Origin: Sipunculus nudus
Lineage: Eukaryota > Annelida > Sipuncula > Golfingiida > Sipunculidae
Direction: 5' to 3'
Assembly: GCA_026874595.1 (NCBI GenBank)
Contig: CM049308.1
Coordinates: 52,711,624-52,775,623 of the forward strand
Length of the DNA: 64,000 nucleotides
Positions within the stretch are counted from its first letter, which is position 1; the number at the start of each line of letters is the position of its first letter. Made by a program: the position numbers and the translations under genes. The notes below the pieces were generated by a model. That model was not told the DNA's origin. It ran no database searches and was given only the letters and a program-made list of their open reading frames with translations. Below are positions 27,603 to 41,296 of this stretch, piece by piece.

Positions 27603-30600
27603 CTATGTGAATATTAAAAATTACTAAAGTTCGCCAGTGTCAAATATGGGCAATATTTTACAGCCTGGAGAGTTAATATTTTGCGTATTCTTTCACACTA
27701 TCAGATTAGTAATGATAATTACAAAAGTTTCCCAGAAAACCATCCAAGCACATAGTCTCAGTACCTCGCATACGCCTGTCAAACATTTTGTTATGACCCT
27801 GTGTTTTGATAAACACAGTGTTTACCAAAACAAGGCCATGTGACCGGAGGTCTGATTATGAGCCGCACCACGCGAAGTTTCAGCCAACGGGAACAGGTAT
27901 TACATTTTTTGACCAAGCGCCAGCGCATCCCATAATTGACACATGTTTGGCTCGGGCGATGCATGGCTTTATGTTGTCAACTGTGATCGCGCCTTGTCCA
28001 CTGTTTACAGGTGTTAGCAAATATACGAGGTTACAAATTTATCTTAAAGGAAAGAAGCTATTTTTCGTGTTCATACAACATGCTTTTTAGGTGATTGGGC
28101 CCCTTAGGGTATTTCTATTTTTTATTAAGTTGACTAAAATAAGGCAATTTCAAATAAGTGGAAAATAAAAAAGAAGAAAAAAATCAACACTGCGGTTGGA
28201 GGATCACCTTCTCTAGAATTCAGCCTCCACATTCTTTGACCTGAATCCATTCCCCTGAAAACATTCCAAAAGATCTTAAATTCCGTATTTTCCTGGAGCT
28301 ACAGTAGTATCTTTTGAAGTATGAAACGTGATAAATTTATCCTGACAGCGAAAAAACGCACGCCTTACAGGACCAGATGATAAGACAAATAACTGACTTC
28401 ACCATTATAATATTGTATCAAGTATTCCTTTGTAGATTACCTCTTATACATCCATTAGAGCAGGCGTCTGCTGCTGTTACACTTTCATCCCGGGAGCTGT
28501 AACCCCCGTGTTAGGAAATTTCACCCTTCCACAGCAGATTGTTTCTACTTAAAAGAAATATCTTCCCTGTAATAGAGACGGTTGGGGGCTACTTGTCTCA
28601 ACGATCAAACTTCAAAATAACAATTCATCAAGTATAACAAGGAAAAGGCCGTTCTACATAATTAAACAGACGCATGGTTGCCAGATGTAACTTTTTTTAC
28701 AAGTCCATATTACAAAAACTCATATATGAATGTTTAAAAATTTCTTTTACAATTTTGTCTAAACCATAATGTTTCATTGGCCTTCATTTATATCTACGCC
28801 ATTGGAATATTTAGACGCGAAAGTGCAGTGTGAGGAAAGGGTTTTGATTGGATGATTTAAGAGACATTTAGGATAAACTTGTCTTTTTTTAATTGACACA
28901 ATATAGACTTAAAACACTGCGATAAAAAAAATTGCTACAATTTGACCTAAACCTAAACCATTTGAAATTTTGCAGCGCAGTAAATCAGACAGACAACCAA
29001 GTGCTGACAAGAAAAGTACAACTTTGAGACACAAAGCACACCGGTATAGTATAATCCCAGTTAGATGATTTAGTATAATCAGAGTTCATCTTAGTATGGC
29101 TGTAGCCATGCCAAACCAGCCTTCCTTCCTATTACAATTACACCTGCCCAATGAAACAGTAAAAAACAAATTAAAACTTTACAAAATACCTTGACCACCG
29201 TACTCACTCGAACTAACAAGCAATTGTCAAATTTTACAAAATACAGAAAAGCCAGACTGTCATTTTACCAATTTAATATAATAATTTTCTTTGCAATGAT
29301 TAAAGAAGCCCAATAACCTAAACTAAAGGGAATCCCTTGGAGCTTTTGTAAAAATGGGCCAGAAAATGTTGATATCACCGCACACAGGCTGCTTGTTTTG
29401 TTTATATCAACGTGTTTATAATATGCAGGGGCCCATCAAAATAATCAAAGAAAATTCAACAAGAGCATCTGGCGGAAAGTCATATAAGCCAGCTAGAGCT
29501 TTACAAATTGCGTTTTGTAACAAGTGACCTTTTACCTCCGCATATATACAACCTACCACCTTAGGTTACATGTTTTTTCCCCGTTTGTTCTGGATGATTC
29601 AGGAAAATTTAAGCTTCCAACCGGTGTTTCGTCCGAAATTCTTTTTTTTTTCGTGTTTCTTTTCCTTGTTGAGATTGTTGTTTTCAAGATCGGACATCTG
29701 GTCACGCAGTATTGTTATGGTGAACAGACACACGCGGGCTATGTTTACTTGCATACAAAACCATAAAAACGTATAAACAGGTGAACTGGAGACATTATAA
29801 GCCCGTGTACCGGGATGGTTTTTATAGTCGGCCAAAAGCGTCAGATTATACACATATAACTGCAAGTAAATATTAACCTTTAATGGAAGCATTGGATTAA
29901 TAAACAGCCATGGTTTCACTATTATATAATAATAAAAAAAATAAATTATTTATATACATGTGAATAAACCTTTCCTGACAAATCTTCAATATTTTAATAT
30001 GATTTTACGAATACAAAACACGTATATTATATGTGTGTGCGTGTTTATGTGATACATAAATATAGATATATATGCAGATATGGAGATATGGATGTATCGG
30101 TTTGTATGTGTGGTTGTTATCATAAATATAGCCAATCTGACACATTAAAACATTTAATTAACTTTCTACATTTTTATTTAATATTTTTTTTCAGATGACG
30201 TAAAAAGTAAAAATATTCTAAATATTTCAAAGTAATGTACAAAATTCATCCTCCGCATTCTCATACATCATATGATGCTGATCACAGGAGAACCAGCCTC
30301 CCGTGCTGAACTGCCAGCTGCCACAGGGATAACGAAGGGTGTCATAAAATGCTGGTCAGTGATTGTGACTAATGTGAAATGACATCAATCCGCAACGGAC
30401 TTAACGGGGTTTCAGCCGTTCTCTTTCTGGAGCCTGGAGGCTCGCCTAGCTCAGGGACTTACATATTTAGATGTTCCTTTTCAATGACATTTAGCTACCA
30501 AGGCAGAAAGATACTCCTGGACTCTCCCCGAGCGTTCACATTGAGAGAGCGTATTTGTAACGATCCACTGCGTGGCCAGCCTTGCTACAGTATAGTCAAG

Positions 30601-32429
30601 AATATCACGTGCGCAGTCAGACTGTTCATAAATACACTTTTATATTTTATCAAAAGACAGTACTCATAAGTATAAGGAAAAAGTGTGTAGTCGGAGAGCG
30701 CATAACTTTGCCAAAGCCTGCTGTTTATGCAGATCATGTGTATTAATAGACCTCTCTTTTTTCTGCCACATAATAAACATCTATGGATATTTTGCACCAA
30801 AAACTGACCCAAAACCGGAGATAGGTGAAGTGAGGCACCAGAAAAAAAAGGAGAACAAAGAAATTTAAAGATAGTCCTGCTTATACGTTTATATCATCTT
30901 CATTCTACCAAGTCTGTGACATGAACACTCACAATCACAAACCTTTATTCCGCGACCCTCTCTGGCATCTGTTTCATGTATAACAAGAAATTAAAGCACT
31001 CAGAGAGCGTTGACTTCCCTAAGGCAGCTCATTTCCCTATATGGCATTGTCAGAGATGCAGCAAAAAAAAATTCTCAGACCCAGGTTAATCAATTGTTTC
31101 TTGTGGTATGCCTAGCTTTCCTGCAGATTTCCTCGAAATCCGTTATTAACTTTTTGAGTGATGTTCCCTAACAAACAAACAGACCAACGTCGGCAAAACA
31201 TAAGCTCCGCCTGGTAATGAAAAAGGCCGAACTCACAACCCTCCCCCAGGTGGGTATGCATCCTCTCCCATTCGTTTTATTTGTGTGATTGTTTGTGAGC
31301 GTATGTGTGCTTGTTGACATCATAACTCAAGTAATCATGAACAGAGTCCCATATAATATTTTGTGCTCATCGGGATTGGGACCATGATTAATTGATTAAA
31401 AGTTGGTGTGGATCTGCCACATGATCCGGATCCAGGAACGTCATTAAGGAATAGTAGTCTCTTATGCACGAATGAACCTGGGAATTTGGGCCGAATAAGT
31501 GAATGCAGAGGCTTAGAATCCATATTTATAGTCTATATATGTTTTTATATGTTTTGTATATCAATATATAAGATGACTACATTAAAGGAAATTGCCTCGA
31601 GCGAAGTTTTGAACCTCTGCTCCACAATAAATCTGCATGTTTACAAAATCTTATCTTCAATATGGCTAGCCGTATAATTGATATTTGATGGGGCGGGGTA
31701 CATATACCCCCCCCCCCACACACACAGACACTCTTTAGCTACATTTAATGAGCAATCTTATCATCATCCCTGATATTAAGATTATAAAATTTATATATCG
31801 CATATAATTTAAAATATATTAATATGAAATGAAAGTTTCGATATCTCTACTTCTGAGTTAATTATAAAATATTATATATCTAAGACTGGTTTACGAGTAA
31901 TCTTGTCTGAAAACATAATACCATATATTTATTAACCTATACTAAGTTATAATATATTTGAAATTTAAAATTGACGCCACTGGTTTATGACTATAGTATG
32001 TACAAAATTCATGTTGCGTCTGCGTTTCTTACAGTTGCTCGTTACCTTGACTTCTTACGGAAGAACCAACCTGCTGACAGAGCTGTGCACTATTTATAAA
32101 GCACTTAATCATGGAGTCTTATCTGCCTCGAGCCGAATGGCACCTGCTAACCAGCCGGACTGAATGAATTAATGAATCCTTGCTGGCGTAGCTCCGAGCC
32201 TGCGGTGTTTGCATCTGTGGGATTGGTTTCAGCAACGCTGCCCATCTTACAAAATCAACGATGTTTTACATTGCTTTTAAGAGTAATATAATCACACTAC
32301 GCAGAATCGGACTCACGAGAGTACAACTCTGTTATGTGGGATTTATAATCCGACCCAACAATGCACCGCGGCTGCTACGTACACAGATGGCGTAGGTATA
32401 AATGTAGTGAAGAGTGTAAAGTAGTCCGT

Positions 32430-32680
32430 TCAAGTATGTTGGATAAGAAGCTTCAAGGCAAATTACATAATCCTACGTGTTGCTGTGGTAAGGAATATGT
32501 AATTTTTGCAAGCATTTGCATGTGAATTTATACAGAAGGTTTTTCCTTGGAATGTAAAAAAAATGATTTTAACGTTTGACAGTTGAGTTAAGTAGTCCCG
32601 GCTTTCCCACGGTGACAAACAGGAAGAGATTCCTTTCGAGTAGAAATGACCTCTGGCGCAAGGGTGTAATATAATGAGAT
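32430..32680. repeat. dispersed repeat family R1, copy 1
   Basis: Shares the ordered blocks GGCAAATTACATAA, GTTTGACAGTTGAG, AGTAGTCCCGG and AAGAGATTC with 42690-42945 and 59998-60200. Internal structure and class are not clear. Confidence 0.6.
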
Positions 32681-33216
32681 GACCACAGTAGCTGGACACA
32701 TCTATTCAAGTAAAGCTATTGTATCATTTATGATTCATGAAAAAAAAGGTTTCAAAGAAGACTTTGATCAAAGTATTAGAGCACTTTGGTCAATATTTTA
32801 ATGATATAGTTTGCCTGGTTCGGGAGACTTTAGTTGGGCTGTGCATTCATCCCGCCTGTTTTGCCGGTGGTATAATCGTCGATATTTGGTGTAACGTCTT
32901 CGGTTTCTGGTGCAGTACTATCTATATTATAATTGAAAGTGTGGCACTCGACTTATATCAATCAACTCTGTACCTACGCTTCGGATATACCAATTTTGAT
33001 CTCGAACTGTCGGGAACAATGCCAAGTATGTCCTAAGCGGTGACAATTTCCATATATTCTTATAATTCTTAAGGGAAGGGGATATTACACCACCATCTGT
33101 CATATAATCAGTAAACTAAGCAAGGACGGGTGTTTGTAATATCAAGAGAATCATAAGCTCACAGAATACAGGATCGACCAGCTATGTAGTCGTAATTTCA
33201 TGGATATCTCCAATAT

Positions 33217-35451
33217 AGTTATAGTTTATTAAATGCATAGAGCGCCACAATAAAACATGAAAAACATGTGTAATCTCAGTTGTGCTGTACAGACTAAAAT
33301 TCAAATAATACATTCATTATAAGATCAACTTACAAGATCCTACAACAAATAATATTAAAATAAAATAGAATATAATAAGATCATGACCTGATTAAAAGAA
33401 TGACTAAAGAGACTAGAACTAAATTGCAAATAAAATTATAGCGTTAACCGTTCGTGTGATCGGTGTATATTATACATATGATAGGCAATTCTGAATAAAT
33501 GTGTTTTTTATAAGACTTTAAATGTATTAATACTGTCTTGGTATTTGATGTCGTCCGTAAGTGTATTCCAAACGGCTGGTGCAGCACTGGTGAAGCCCTA
33601 GACCCCAATGTTTTTGTCCTTATCTTTGGAACCACAAGCAGATTACGTTGACCTGACCTCACAGCACGGCTGGGATTATGCTTCTCAATTAAATAGACAA
33701 ATACTCAGGTGCCTGACCATGCATGCAGGCACTTGAATACCAAAAGAGCTATTTTATATTCATTTCGCGAGGAAACCGGAAGCCAGTGAAGATCCTTCAT
33801 CAGCGGAGATACATGATCAAATCTCTGGGCTCCACACACCACTCTGGCTGCACAGTTCTGTAACTTTTGCAATTTATTAATCAAATACTTTGGGCAGTCA
33901 ATCAATAGAGAATTACAATAGTTCATATTTGAGCTTACAAAAGAGTGAATAAGTGCTTCAACTGTTGATTTTGTCCAGATACTTCTTTATCTGTCTAATT
34001 TTAGTCAACTGATAGTAACCTATGTTACGGAACCTAAAAACAACTGATCACGTAGTCGTGACGAGCATAAAATTTGTTATGGGATAAAAAAATTAGATTC
34101 TGTGACACTAGGCAGCGTGAAATGTCTAAGGGAATGAATAAAGAAGTCACTGTTTTTTTGTTAACAAATAATTATAATTTATTTCTAAAACAATCCTAAC
34201 ATTACACCTCACTAAATCAACAGAGTTACACAGAAAAACAACAAAAATGTACAGAACAAGAGTGTCCGGATCCTAGGTTTTTTTTCTGGATACCACCACT
34301 GTCACAGCTCGACAGGTCCTTTAAAACCTATAATCCAGATGAACAGTTCACGTAAATCTTCTCAGAGAATAATAGTCCATTGTAATCACGAAATCAATCT
34401 TTTGTAATCCAAACGTTTGTCTGGTAAAAGTCCCAAAGGCAAACTGAAGGCTTAATAAAATCCGTTATAAATTTCAAAGAATATCTATGAATTCTGCAAT
34501 TATCGGAAAGGTCCACAAACTGACTAACACTTTTCCGTGTCCGCCGGAAATTTTCTCTCTCTCCTTTCTCGGCTCTAAACACAGCCTCTATTTATAACTT
34601 TTTATCCGAAAAATCTAGAAATGGAAAACTCCATAGAACAATACACACGTTACAGGAACACACTTGAAACATCTTGAAAAAAGAACGCTGTGTTTCTACA
34701 CATCAGACCCCTACCGCGGGCCGGCGGGGCTCGCACGTCCCCCAGGGCAACGGACTTTGCTTGCCTAATAGACACATGCAACACCCCTGCGCACAACAAC
34801 AACCAGGGCCTGCCTTACACGAATCAGAATGTCAACAGACAGATGTAACACTATTTTGGACACATGGTTTACATGATCCAACATTAACATGTTTGAATCA
34901 AAGATTACGCCCAGATTCCTTATTTTATTACCTTGCCTTATCACTGCATTCCCTACTTTTATTTCATTGACGTTTACTTTTGCCAGTTGTTGTTTTGTTC
35001 CAACTAACAAAAATTTAGTTTTGGTGTCGTTAATTTTTAGTCGATGGGTGAGCATCCATGCTCTTACATCTGAAAAACATTTCCCAAGGTTTCTAATGGC
35101 ATCCATTTCCGTTCTTTTACATCCTGGTTGGTACGCTAAGTTAAGTTGGTGATCATCAGCATATCCCGCTATGAGTGGCGAGTGTTTTTCCATAATGACA
35201 TAGAGGGAGCTAAGATAGCTTAGAAATATCACAGGCCCGGCGCAGCTTCCCTGCGGAACACCATATTCCAAATTATGTATATCAGAGATAGAGTTGTTTA
35301 CTGTCACTCGCTGATCCCGATTACTCATGTATGACTGGAACCAACTCAATACAGATCCCCTAATGTTATATTGGTTCTGAAAAATCTCTGCTAGGATATC
35401 CAAACTGACCGTATCAAAAGCTGCACTAATCCAGGAGTAACCTAATTTCAC
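33217..35451 (-). pseudogene. 5'-truncated CR1/L2-type LINE, reverse transcriptase fragment
   Basis: On the minus strand, 35451-34855 encodes the palm of a non-LTR reverse transcriptase: SAAFDT (motif A), GVPQGSCAGP and AGYADDHQLN (catalytic YADD). After the nested LTR, the C-terminal part continues at 34019-33444, with NYCNSLL, LQNCAARVV and LHWLPV typical of the CR1/L2/Jockey group, broken by stops and frame changes. The 3' end (GTGGCGCTCTATGC then AATAAAC) lies near 33217-33260. The 5' half, including the endonuclease, is missing, so it is a dead copy. Confidence 0.85.
34024..34850 (-). mobile_element. solo LTR, copy 2, nested in a LINE
   Basis: Same family and orientation as the LTR at 25242 (shared termini, TATA box, AATAAA). 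An exact CTAT duplication flanks it (34020-34023 and 34851-34854). It interrupts the reverse transcriptase frame of the surrounding LINE, so it is younger than that element. Confidence 0.82.
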
Positions 35452-36172
35452 TTCTCTTTGTCCTTGACATTTTCACGCTTCATTAACATGCTTCACAGGC
35501 GAACAACAGAACAAACGCGACCCCTTATACTATTGAATGGCCCCGGCCTCAACCTGGACAAAGGACAAAAATTCCTCCATGTCTGAATGGTGTATAATCA
35601 TTTGGACTAAAAATGTAATGTGGCGGTCCAAATGACCATTGAACGTATATGGAATGTTCCTCAGGTTTAGCCTTACCATCAACAGTAAATCCTTAAAATA
35701 CGTTTAAACTTTATTTGTGTATTTTTGCTTATAGACAACCAAACCAAGGGAAAATACTTAATAAATTCACCACCTTGTACTTTCCAGGCCGTGGTCAACT
35801 GAATTCCTACTTGGCGGATATATTATCATAGTAAAAAAGGAATGGGGTGGATACCTTGGCAAATGTTAACAGGAGGCAGGAGACCTATAGCAGAGGTTAT
35901 ACATAACTCTCACATGTAGACGTATGGGGAGGAAAACGACACACAAAAGTAACCGCATCTTACTCTATTTCTCATATGTTGTAAGTCGAAAGACAGGGGA
36001 CGCGTGCCCTTAAATCCACCCAGACTATATCCATTAAAACTATAATTAGAACAATTTTTTAATCATATCCTCATGCAAGAGTACTCATAAGGGTATACTG
36101 ATATGCAGAGAAACCTGAAGGAATATAAAATGGGGCAATGTATCCTTCATTAATTTTACCTGAGTGAATGAG

Positions 36173-36466
36173 GTCATTTCTCACCCTGTGACATTTGGCG
36201 CCCAAAGTGGGGCCTGGGAGTTGTGGATCGTGTCATTACCTCCACCTAGTTCACTGATGTGACTCCCGGGATGGTAACCCTGCGTTTTGGGGACAGAACG
36301 TCCTCGGAGAGGGGGGTGAGTGTCTCGGTGCACATATAAGGGTTCCAACTTCCTTGCCAAAGAAGCTTGCTTTTCTGGCGAAGCGGTTAGAATGCCGGAC
36401 TTCTCTGCATGCCGTGCGGGTTTGATTCCACGATCGGCCTACCAGTCATTTCTCACCCTGTGACAT
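36173..36466. mobile_element. 250-bp insert with tRNA-like head between 22-bp direct repeats
   Basis: An identical 22-bp sequence (starting GTCATTTCTCACCCTG) lies at 36173-36194 and 36445-36466. Between them are a primer-binding-site-like TTGGCGCCCAAAGTGGGGC (about 36194-36212) and a tRNA-like segment with an A-box (GCGGTTAGAATGCC) and a B-box (GGGTTTGATTCC) at about 36380-36431. Either a SINE with a 22-bp target duplication or an LTR-element remnant. Confidence 0.55.
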
Positions 36467-36473
36467 ATATATA

Positions 36474-37726
36474 CAGTAGAACGCCTGCTAACGGCCACGC
36501 CTCAATAACGGTCAATACGTCTATAACGGTCAGATTATTCGGTCCCGAATTTTCGACCGTTATATTTCATAATCATTTTGTTTATCAATTACGGTCACTC
36601 CTCTATTCTGTATTACGGCCAGGTTTCTCGGTCCCACAGGCCGGAAAACGCCTCAATTACGGTCAGGGGCAGTGACTCCGTGACATGGACTCAACAAATC
36701 GAGCGGCCACTTCTGACCTCAATATCATTACACAATTGTCCGCTCTCACATATTCCTGTCTGTTGATGAGTGCCTGGAAAAAGGTACTGTGACTGAGTAG
36801 TTTGATCCGTCACCAGCGTCGTCCTACCCCCACACAGCCTCATTAGTATGCACAAAAGTAAGGCATGTGTTCCCACCTGCGTTTATGTTTGTGAATCAGT
36901 CATGCGATCCGGATCTTAAACATGGTGCTTGTCATTTAATTAACGAATGACAACCAGCGGGTCCCGATGATTATGTCATAAAAAAAACGTTAGGCAAACT
37001 GTGGATCTTTAAACTTTCTTTAAAGTCCTTTTGAACACGTACATCAAACGAAAACAGTGCGGCAAACATCGCACAATTTACTCATACATAAATATTTATG
37101 AAGGAAAAATAAACATTGTTACATGTATAAAACGTTACGTATATTCTGTCCCAATAACCTTGACCATTATGGCGACCAAGAAAAGACATGAACTTGCTCT
37201 CAAAGAAAAGGTAGACCTGATCAGAAAGAGTGACGGGGAAAAGCAGTCGACAGCTAGCAGAAATCTATGGTGTCGGCCGTACTCAAATTTTAAACAAACT
37301 TAAGAGGAAGCGAGAGATCATGGAACAGTATGAAGAAAACGCAAATGCCAGTAGATAAAGACAGTGTTTATCTACAGGGAAAGATAAACTGAACGATGTC
37401 ATGTGGCAGTGGTTCAACAAATTTGTACAAATATTATGGATATACAATCTGTTTGTAATTTAATAACAAACACTGTATTTGTATATATTGTTGGTAATTG
37501 TTATAAATAGGGTTGATGTAATTGTAAACATTTTATTTGTTATTGATAACATTAATTATACTTATACTCTGTATATACGTTTAATTAGTTGATTGTAAGA
37601 AAGATTTGAACTTGGTTTCGTGTTACATTTTAACCCCTTTTTCTGGTCAAGTCCTGTATAACGGCCACTCCTGTATTAAGGCCACTGTCATCCAGTCCCG
37701 ATGGTGACCGTTATACAGGCGTTCTA

Positions 37727-37729
<3 letters not shown>
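36474..37729 (+). mobile_element. pogo/Tigger transposon, internally deleted
   Basis: The inverted ends CAGTAGAACGCCTG (left) and CAGGCGTTCTACTG (right) are flanked by TA (36472-36473, 37730-37731). CGGTCA/GGCCAC motifs repeat subterminally. Starting at ATG 37169 is the N-terminal part of a transposase: KKRHELALKEKVDLIRKS, then after a one-base frame change LAEIYGVGRTQILNKLKRK, and DVMWQWF. This is the CENP-B-type helix-turn-helix DNA-binding region. The DDE catalytic domain is gone, so it is non-autonomous. Confidence 0.9.

Positions 37730-37776
<47 letters not shown>
37730..37776. repeat. (TA)n microsatellite
   Basis: Grows directly from the TA target duplication of the Tigger element. Confidence 0.95.
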
Positions 37777-37779
<3 letters not shown>

Positions 37780-40700
37780 ATACAAGACAAGCAAAAGGAC
37801 TAGAGGTCTACGGAAATATATTCTCAATATATTTTCTTCCTTGGAGGGGTTTGTGTTTATTCTTGTTTTTCACTTAAATGTCTCAGCTGGCTCCTGATAA
37901 ACCTTGTGTAATTTTGATTGGCATTGGTGTTTAGTAAAAAAAATCATTGAAGTTGCAACTTGATCCCGTTATGCATCTAGGACTCAAAGTGATTTGTGTT
38001 CCAATGTATACCAAATTGAATACCCTTTTCATTGCAGTTTCTGAGAATTCCAAAGGCGGGATGTTGTGAGATCAACTCAGATTTCTCGTTATGGTTGTAT
38101 GAACTGTGCATTATTCAACCAAAATGTACAACAAATTATAGGGAATTTAAGCAATTATATTCACATAAAAAGTATTGATAGGTGCAAGTAAATCTTAAAT
38201 AGAAATCTTCACAAATATGCAGACTGAAAGCTGCGGAGGGAACTAGGTATGATGATCCTAGTTATGCAAGAAGACCAAATCATGGTGTGTGATGGTATTT
38301 ACGCCCAGCGTCATGGTATTTACCAATATCTGCGACAAAGGGGCTCGGCGCGGCGCCACAAACGACGGCAGGAACGGAGCGTAGTTTATGATTTTGCAAC
38401 TTAATGGCAGTCTTCTTGCAGCTTCATGCCAAGACTTTATAGGCATCAATAAAAAACACAAAATTTTAGTTCATGTCAGAATTGCCATAAGTCTGGTATC
38501 ATGGGAAAGTGGTTTTTTACAATAAGGGTGCGCTACCTATATATTAATATATATAATTAATCGAAATATACCAATGAAAGACCAATATGAGACTCGAAAG
38601 ATGCGACAGGAATCAATAACATGAATAGGAATGTATACAATTATGGCTTTGAACAAAAATGTTCAGAACTACCTATATATATATGGGTCCTATTACAGTG
38701 GTTTTATTACTATTACTATTACTATTACTTCTTATTCCATGCATATATTACTAATACTATTACCAGTACATCATTGTTCCATCTAATTCTATTACTATTA
38801 CTATTATTAGGCTTTTATTGTTATTACTATTTATATATAAATACTTACTATAGTAAAAGGGTCTTTTGAAACAGAAATATCTATATTTTATGGAAGATTT
38901 TGCCGGATTTCTGGATTATACCGAAAACGACCTATCACGTGACATGTTTTTGTATATTGCCCTACTGGGACAGCCGCGCAGGTTTTGAAATGAGAAGTTA
39001 CAGGCAGCTTTTGATAATACCACCGAAACAACGGACAAATGTCATACTCGTGCATGACTAGTTCACACGACTACTGTATTTAAGGCGTATACTGGCCCAG
39101 ATATCATTAAAAGCAAACATTCTTCATATATGCTTTTGGCAAGGTTGTTGAAAACGGAAAGTATCATTCAGTACCTAAACCTAGCAGGAATATAATCCAT
39201 ATTGAAATAGGTATGTTTAAACCTTTTGAGAAAATGCCGTATTCATGCTTCTCTGAAGAGTCAAATGATCGGGATAGCAACTTAAATGTCCCGGGCCATC
39301 ACGCCAATGAATTTCATTGAAATTTCGCAAGAATTGATTCATTGGTCAAGGAAGGGAAGATTTTTCAGTGAACACGATAAAATAAAATATATCTGTCTAT
39401 TGAATAATTCCTGATACGTCTCTGATGAATAATCATCCTAATGTGACAGGATGGGCAAGGTATCTCAACCAGAGTGTTTGTCTTTTAGTGACCGTGACGA
39501 AGGCGGAGGTATGCGCTCTCTAAATGTTTTCAATTAGAGAAAAAAACACATTTATTGTAAATAATCAGTCAATTGTTTTATGGTCTTTATAGTTAACGCT
39601 GCCAGGCTAGTTCTGAAGCATAACAATTGAATAATTAATTAATTTTGTTAACATCAAGTAATTTCCGGATAAATCATATCCTTAGAAGTTATTTTATAAA
39701 TATATGTTTATGTATAAATTGTAGTTTATCATTAACGCGTGGACACATCAAGTCATCAGCTTATCTATTTCGTGACAAAGGTTTTATGTTGATGTCATTT
39801 AAAACCTGATCTTTTTTATGTGTGTTTTTTTTCAGAGATGGCAAAGAAACTACTTTCAAGGGACTGCCCGTAAGTTGCCGTTAATATATATATATATACA
39901 TCTGCTGGCCATGTAAGTCGAAAGCGTCGTCAAACGCATTACGTTGGAAAGTCCTGTTCTCCAAAAAAAAAGAAGAAAGAACCAAACTCCTTAATAAACG
40001 AAGCAAATATCTTAACATTTGCAGGCACGACACAGCAAAAACAATCATCCGTAAACAATCACACACATTTACATAAACATACTTCGACAGACACAAATCA
40101 ACACAACTCAGTCGCTGGAGGGTGCCATGTATAGTGCATGGAACCTGCGGATGGTGACAATAATGCTTTGATCTAATACTTATAAAAAAATTTCGCTCAA
40201 CTTTTTTCCTCAGTGTTCTCTATAAACCGCATGGCGTATGACACTGTGTTTTAATTTCAAAGGTTATTTTCCCTGCAGTGACATAGGTGATATGAGGATA
40301 AATAATATTTAATTTACATATAATTTTGAGTGATATTTCCGTTTTTATTCACTTGCACGGAGGTTAGACCGTGCAAAGCCGAACTACCTTCGGCAATGAT
40401 CGGAATGCGTGCATCGTAGTCACTCAACCTCAAAAACATATTTTAAGGACTATTGTTCATATGAATAACGCTTGCTTTCAGTGAGGGATTTGTGCATGTC
40501 TGGCCTTACATTTAACCCAAGCTCTCACCCACGTGCGTGGTCAGTAAAAGTGAAAAAGAGATTTTCTCGCAAAACCTAATTCAAGGTCCCAGTTTCAGGA
40601 TCAGGGGTGGGGTTGGGTGGGGAAGAGTGGTGGTGCGGGTTCCAGGCTTCAAATTTTGTCTAATACGATGACATAAAAAGTTGCGGCGGCTGAAAATGGG

Positions 40701-41240
40701 ATACGGACCCTCTGTATGGACCCATTGGTTCCGCTTCTGCTACTTACGAGGTATGCATATTTCTGTTTCTTTCTTCAGAAACAGTTTCCTTGCAACGTAC
40801 ATTTAATTAATCTTTCATGTGTTCCTCACATCAGCCTAATCGTTATACGTCAATCGATAGAATCCAGTCAAATATAAAAAAAAAACCTAAATGCCCCCGC
40901 GTCTCATTCCGGTTCGCAATATAAACATCACTGATCAGGTCTCCAAGGTAAACATACCGGTGTAGGAATTTCTTGCAACAAGCACAGCGCCACAAAATAA
41001 ATGTAAAACATATGTATATATCTTATTGAGACAGTATCCCACTGAAAACCTAAATTTTATTTTTTACTTTTAGAATAAAAAATGAGCCAACATTCCACAT
41101 CTCAGTTAATATATCTCACCTACCCCGGTAAAAAGCCCGGTATACCGGGTTTATCAGCTAGTGTATTTATAAACTTATAGCAGCTCTACTTTTTAGGTAT
41201 ACTGAGAACTTTGATCCTGGAACGGAAACCAACCATTTCA

Positions 41241-41296
<56 letters not shown>

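Larger units (their letters stand above)
14088..32290. repeat. tandem array of a ~7-kb unit (two near-full, two partial copies)
   Basis: Shared landmarks run in the same order in each copy. CTCTAGAATTC with the following block is at 14267, 20236 and 28211. CATCCTCCGCAT is at about 17078, 24500 and 30247. A GTGTGATTGTTTGTG-type block (one base different in the middle copy) is at about 18215, 26369 and 31281. The copies are 14088-15156 (end of unit only), 15157-21959, 22928-29590 and 29590-32290 (middle of unit only). The junction at 29590 joins the unit end directly to an internal point. Copies differ by scattered substitutions, small indels and private transposon insertions. Confidence 0.9.

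Noticed and set aside
32737-33036. 99-codon plus-strand frame rich in hydrophobic residues
   Set aside because: No homologous family recognised, no splice sites, and no poly-A signal in register. Treated as chance.
34889-35152. Plus-strand open frame of 87 codons
   Set aside because: It is the antisense shadow of the LINE reverse transcriptase.
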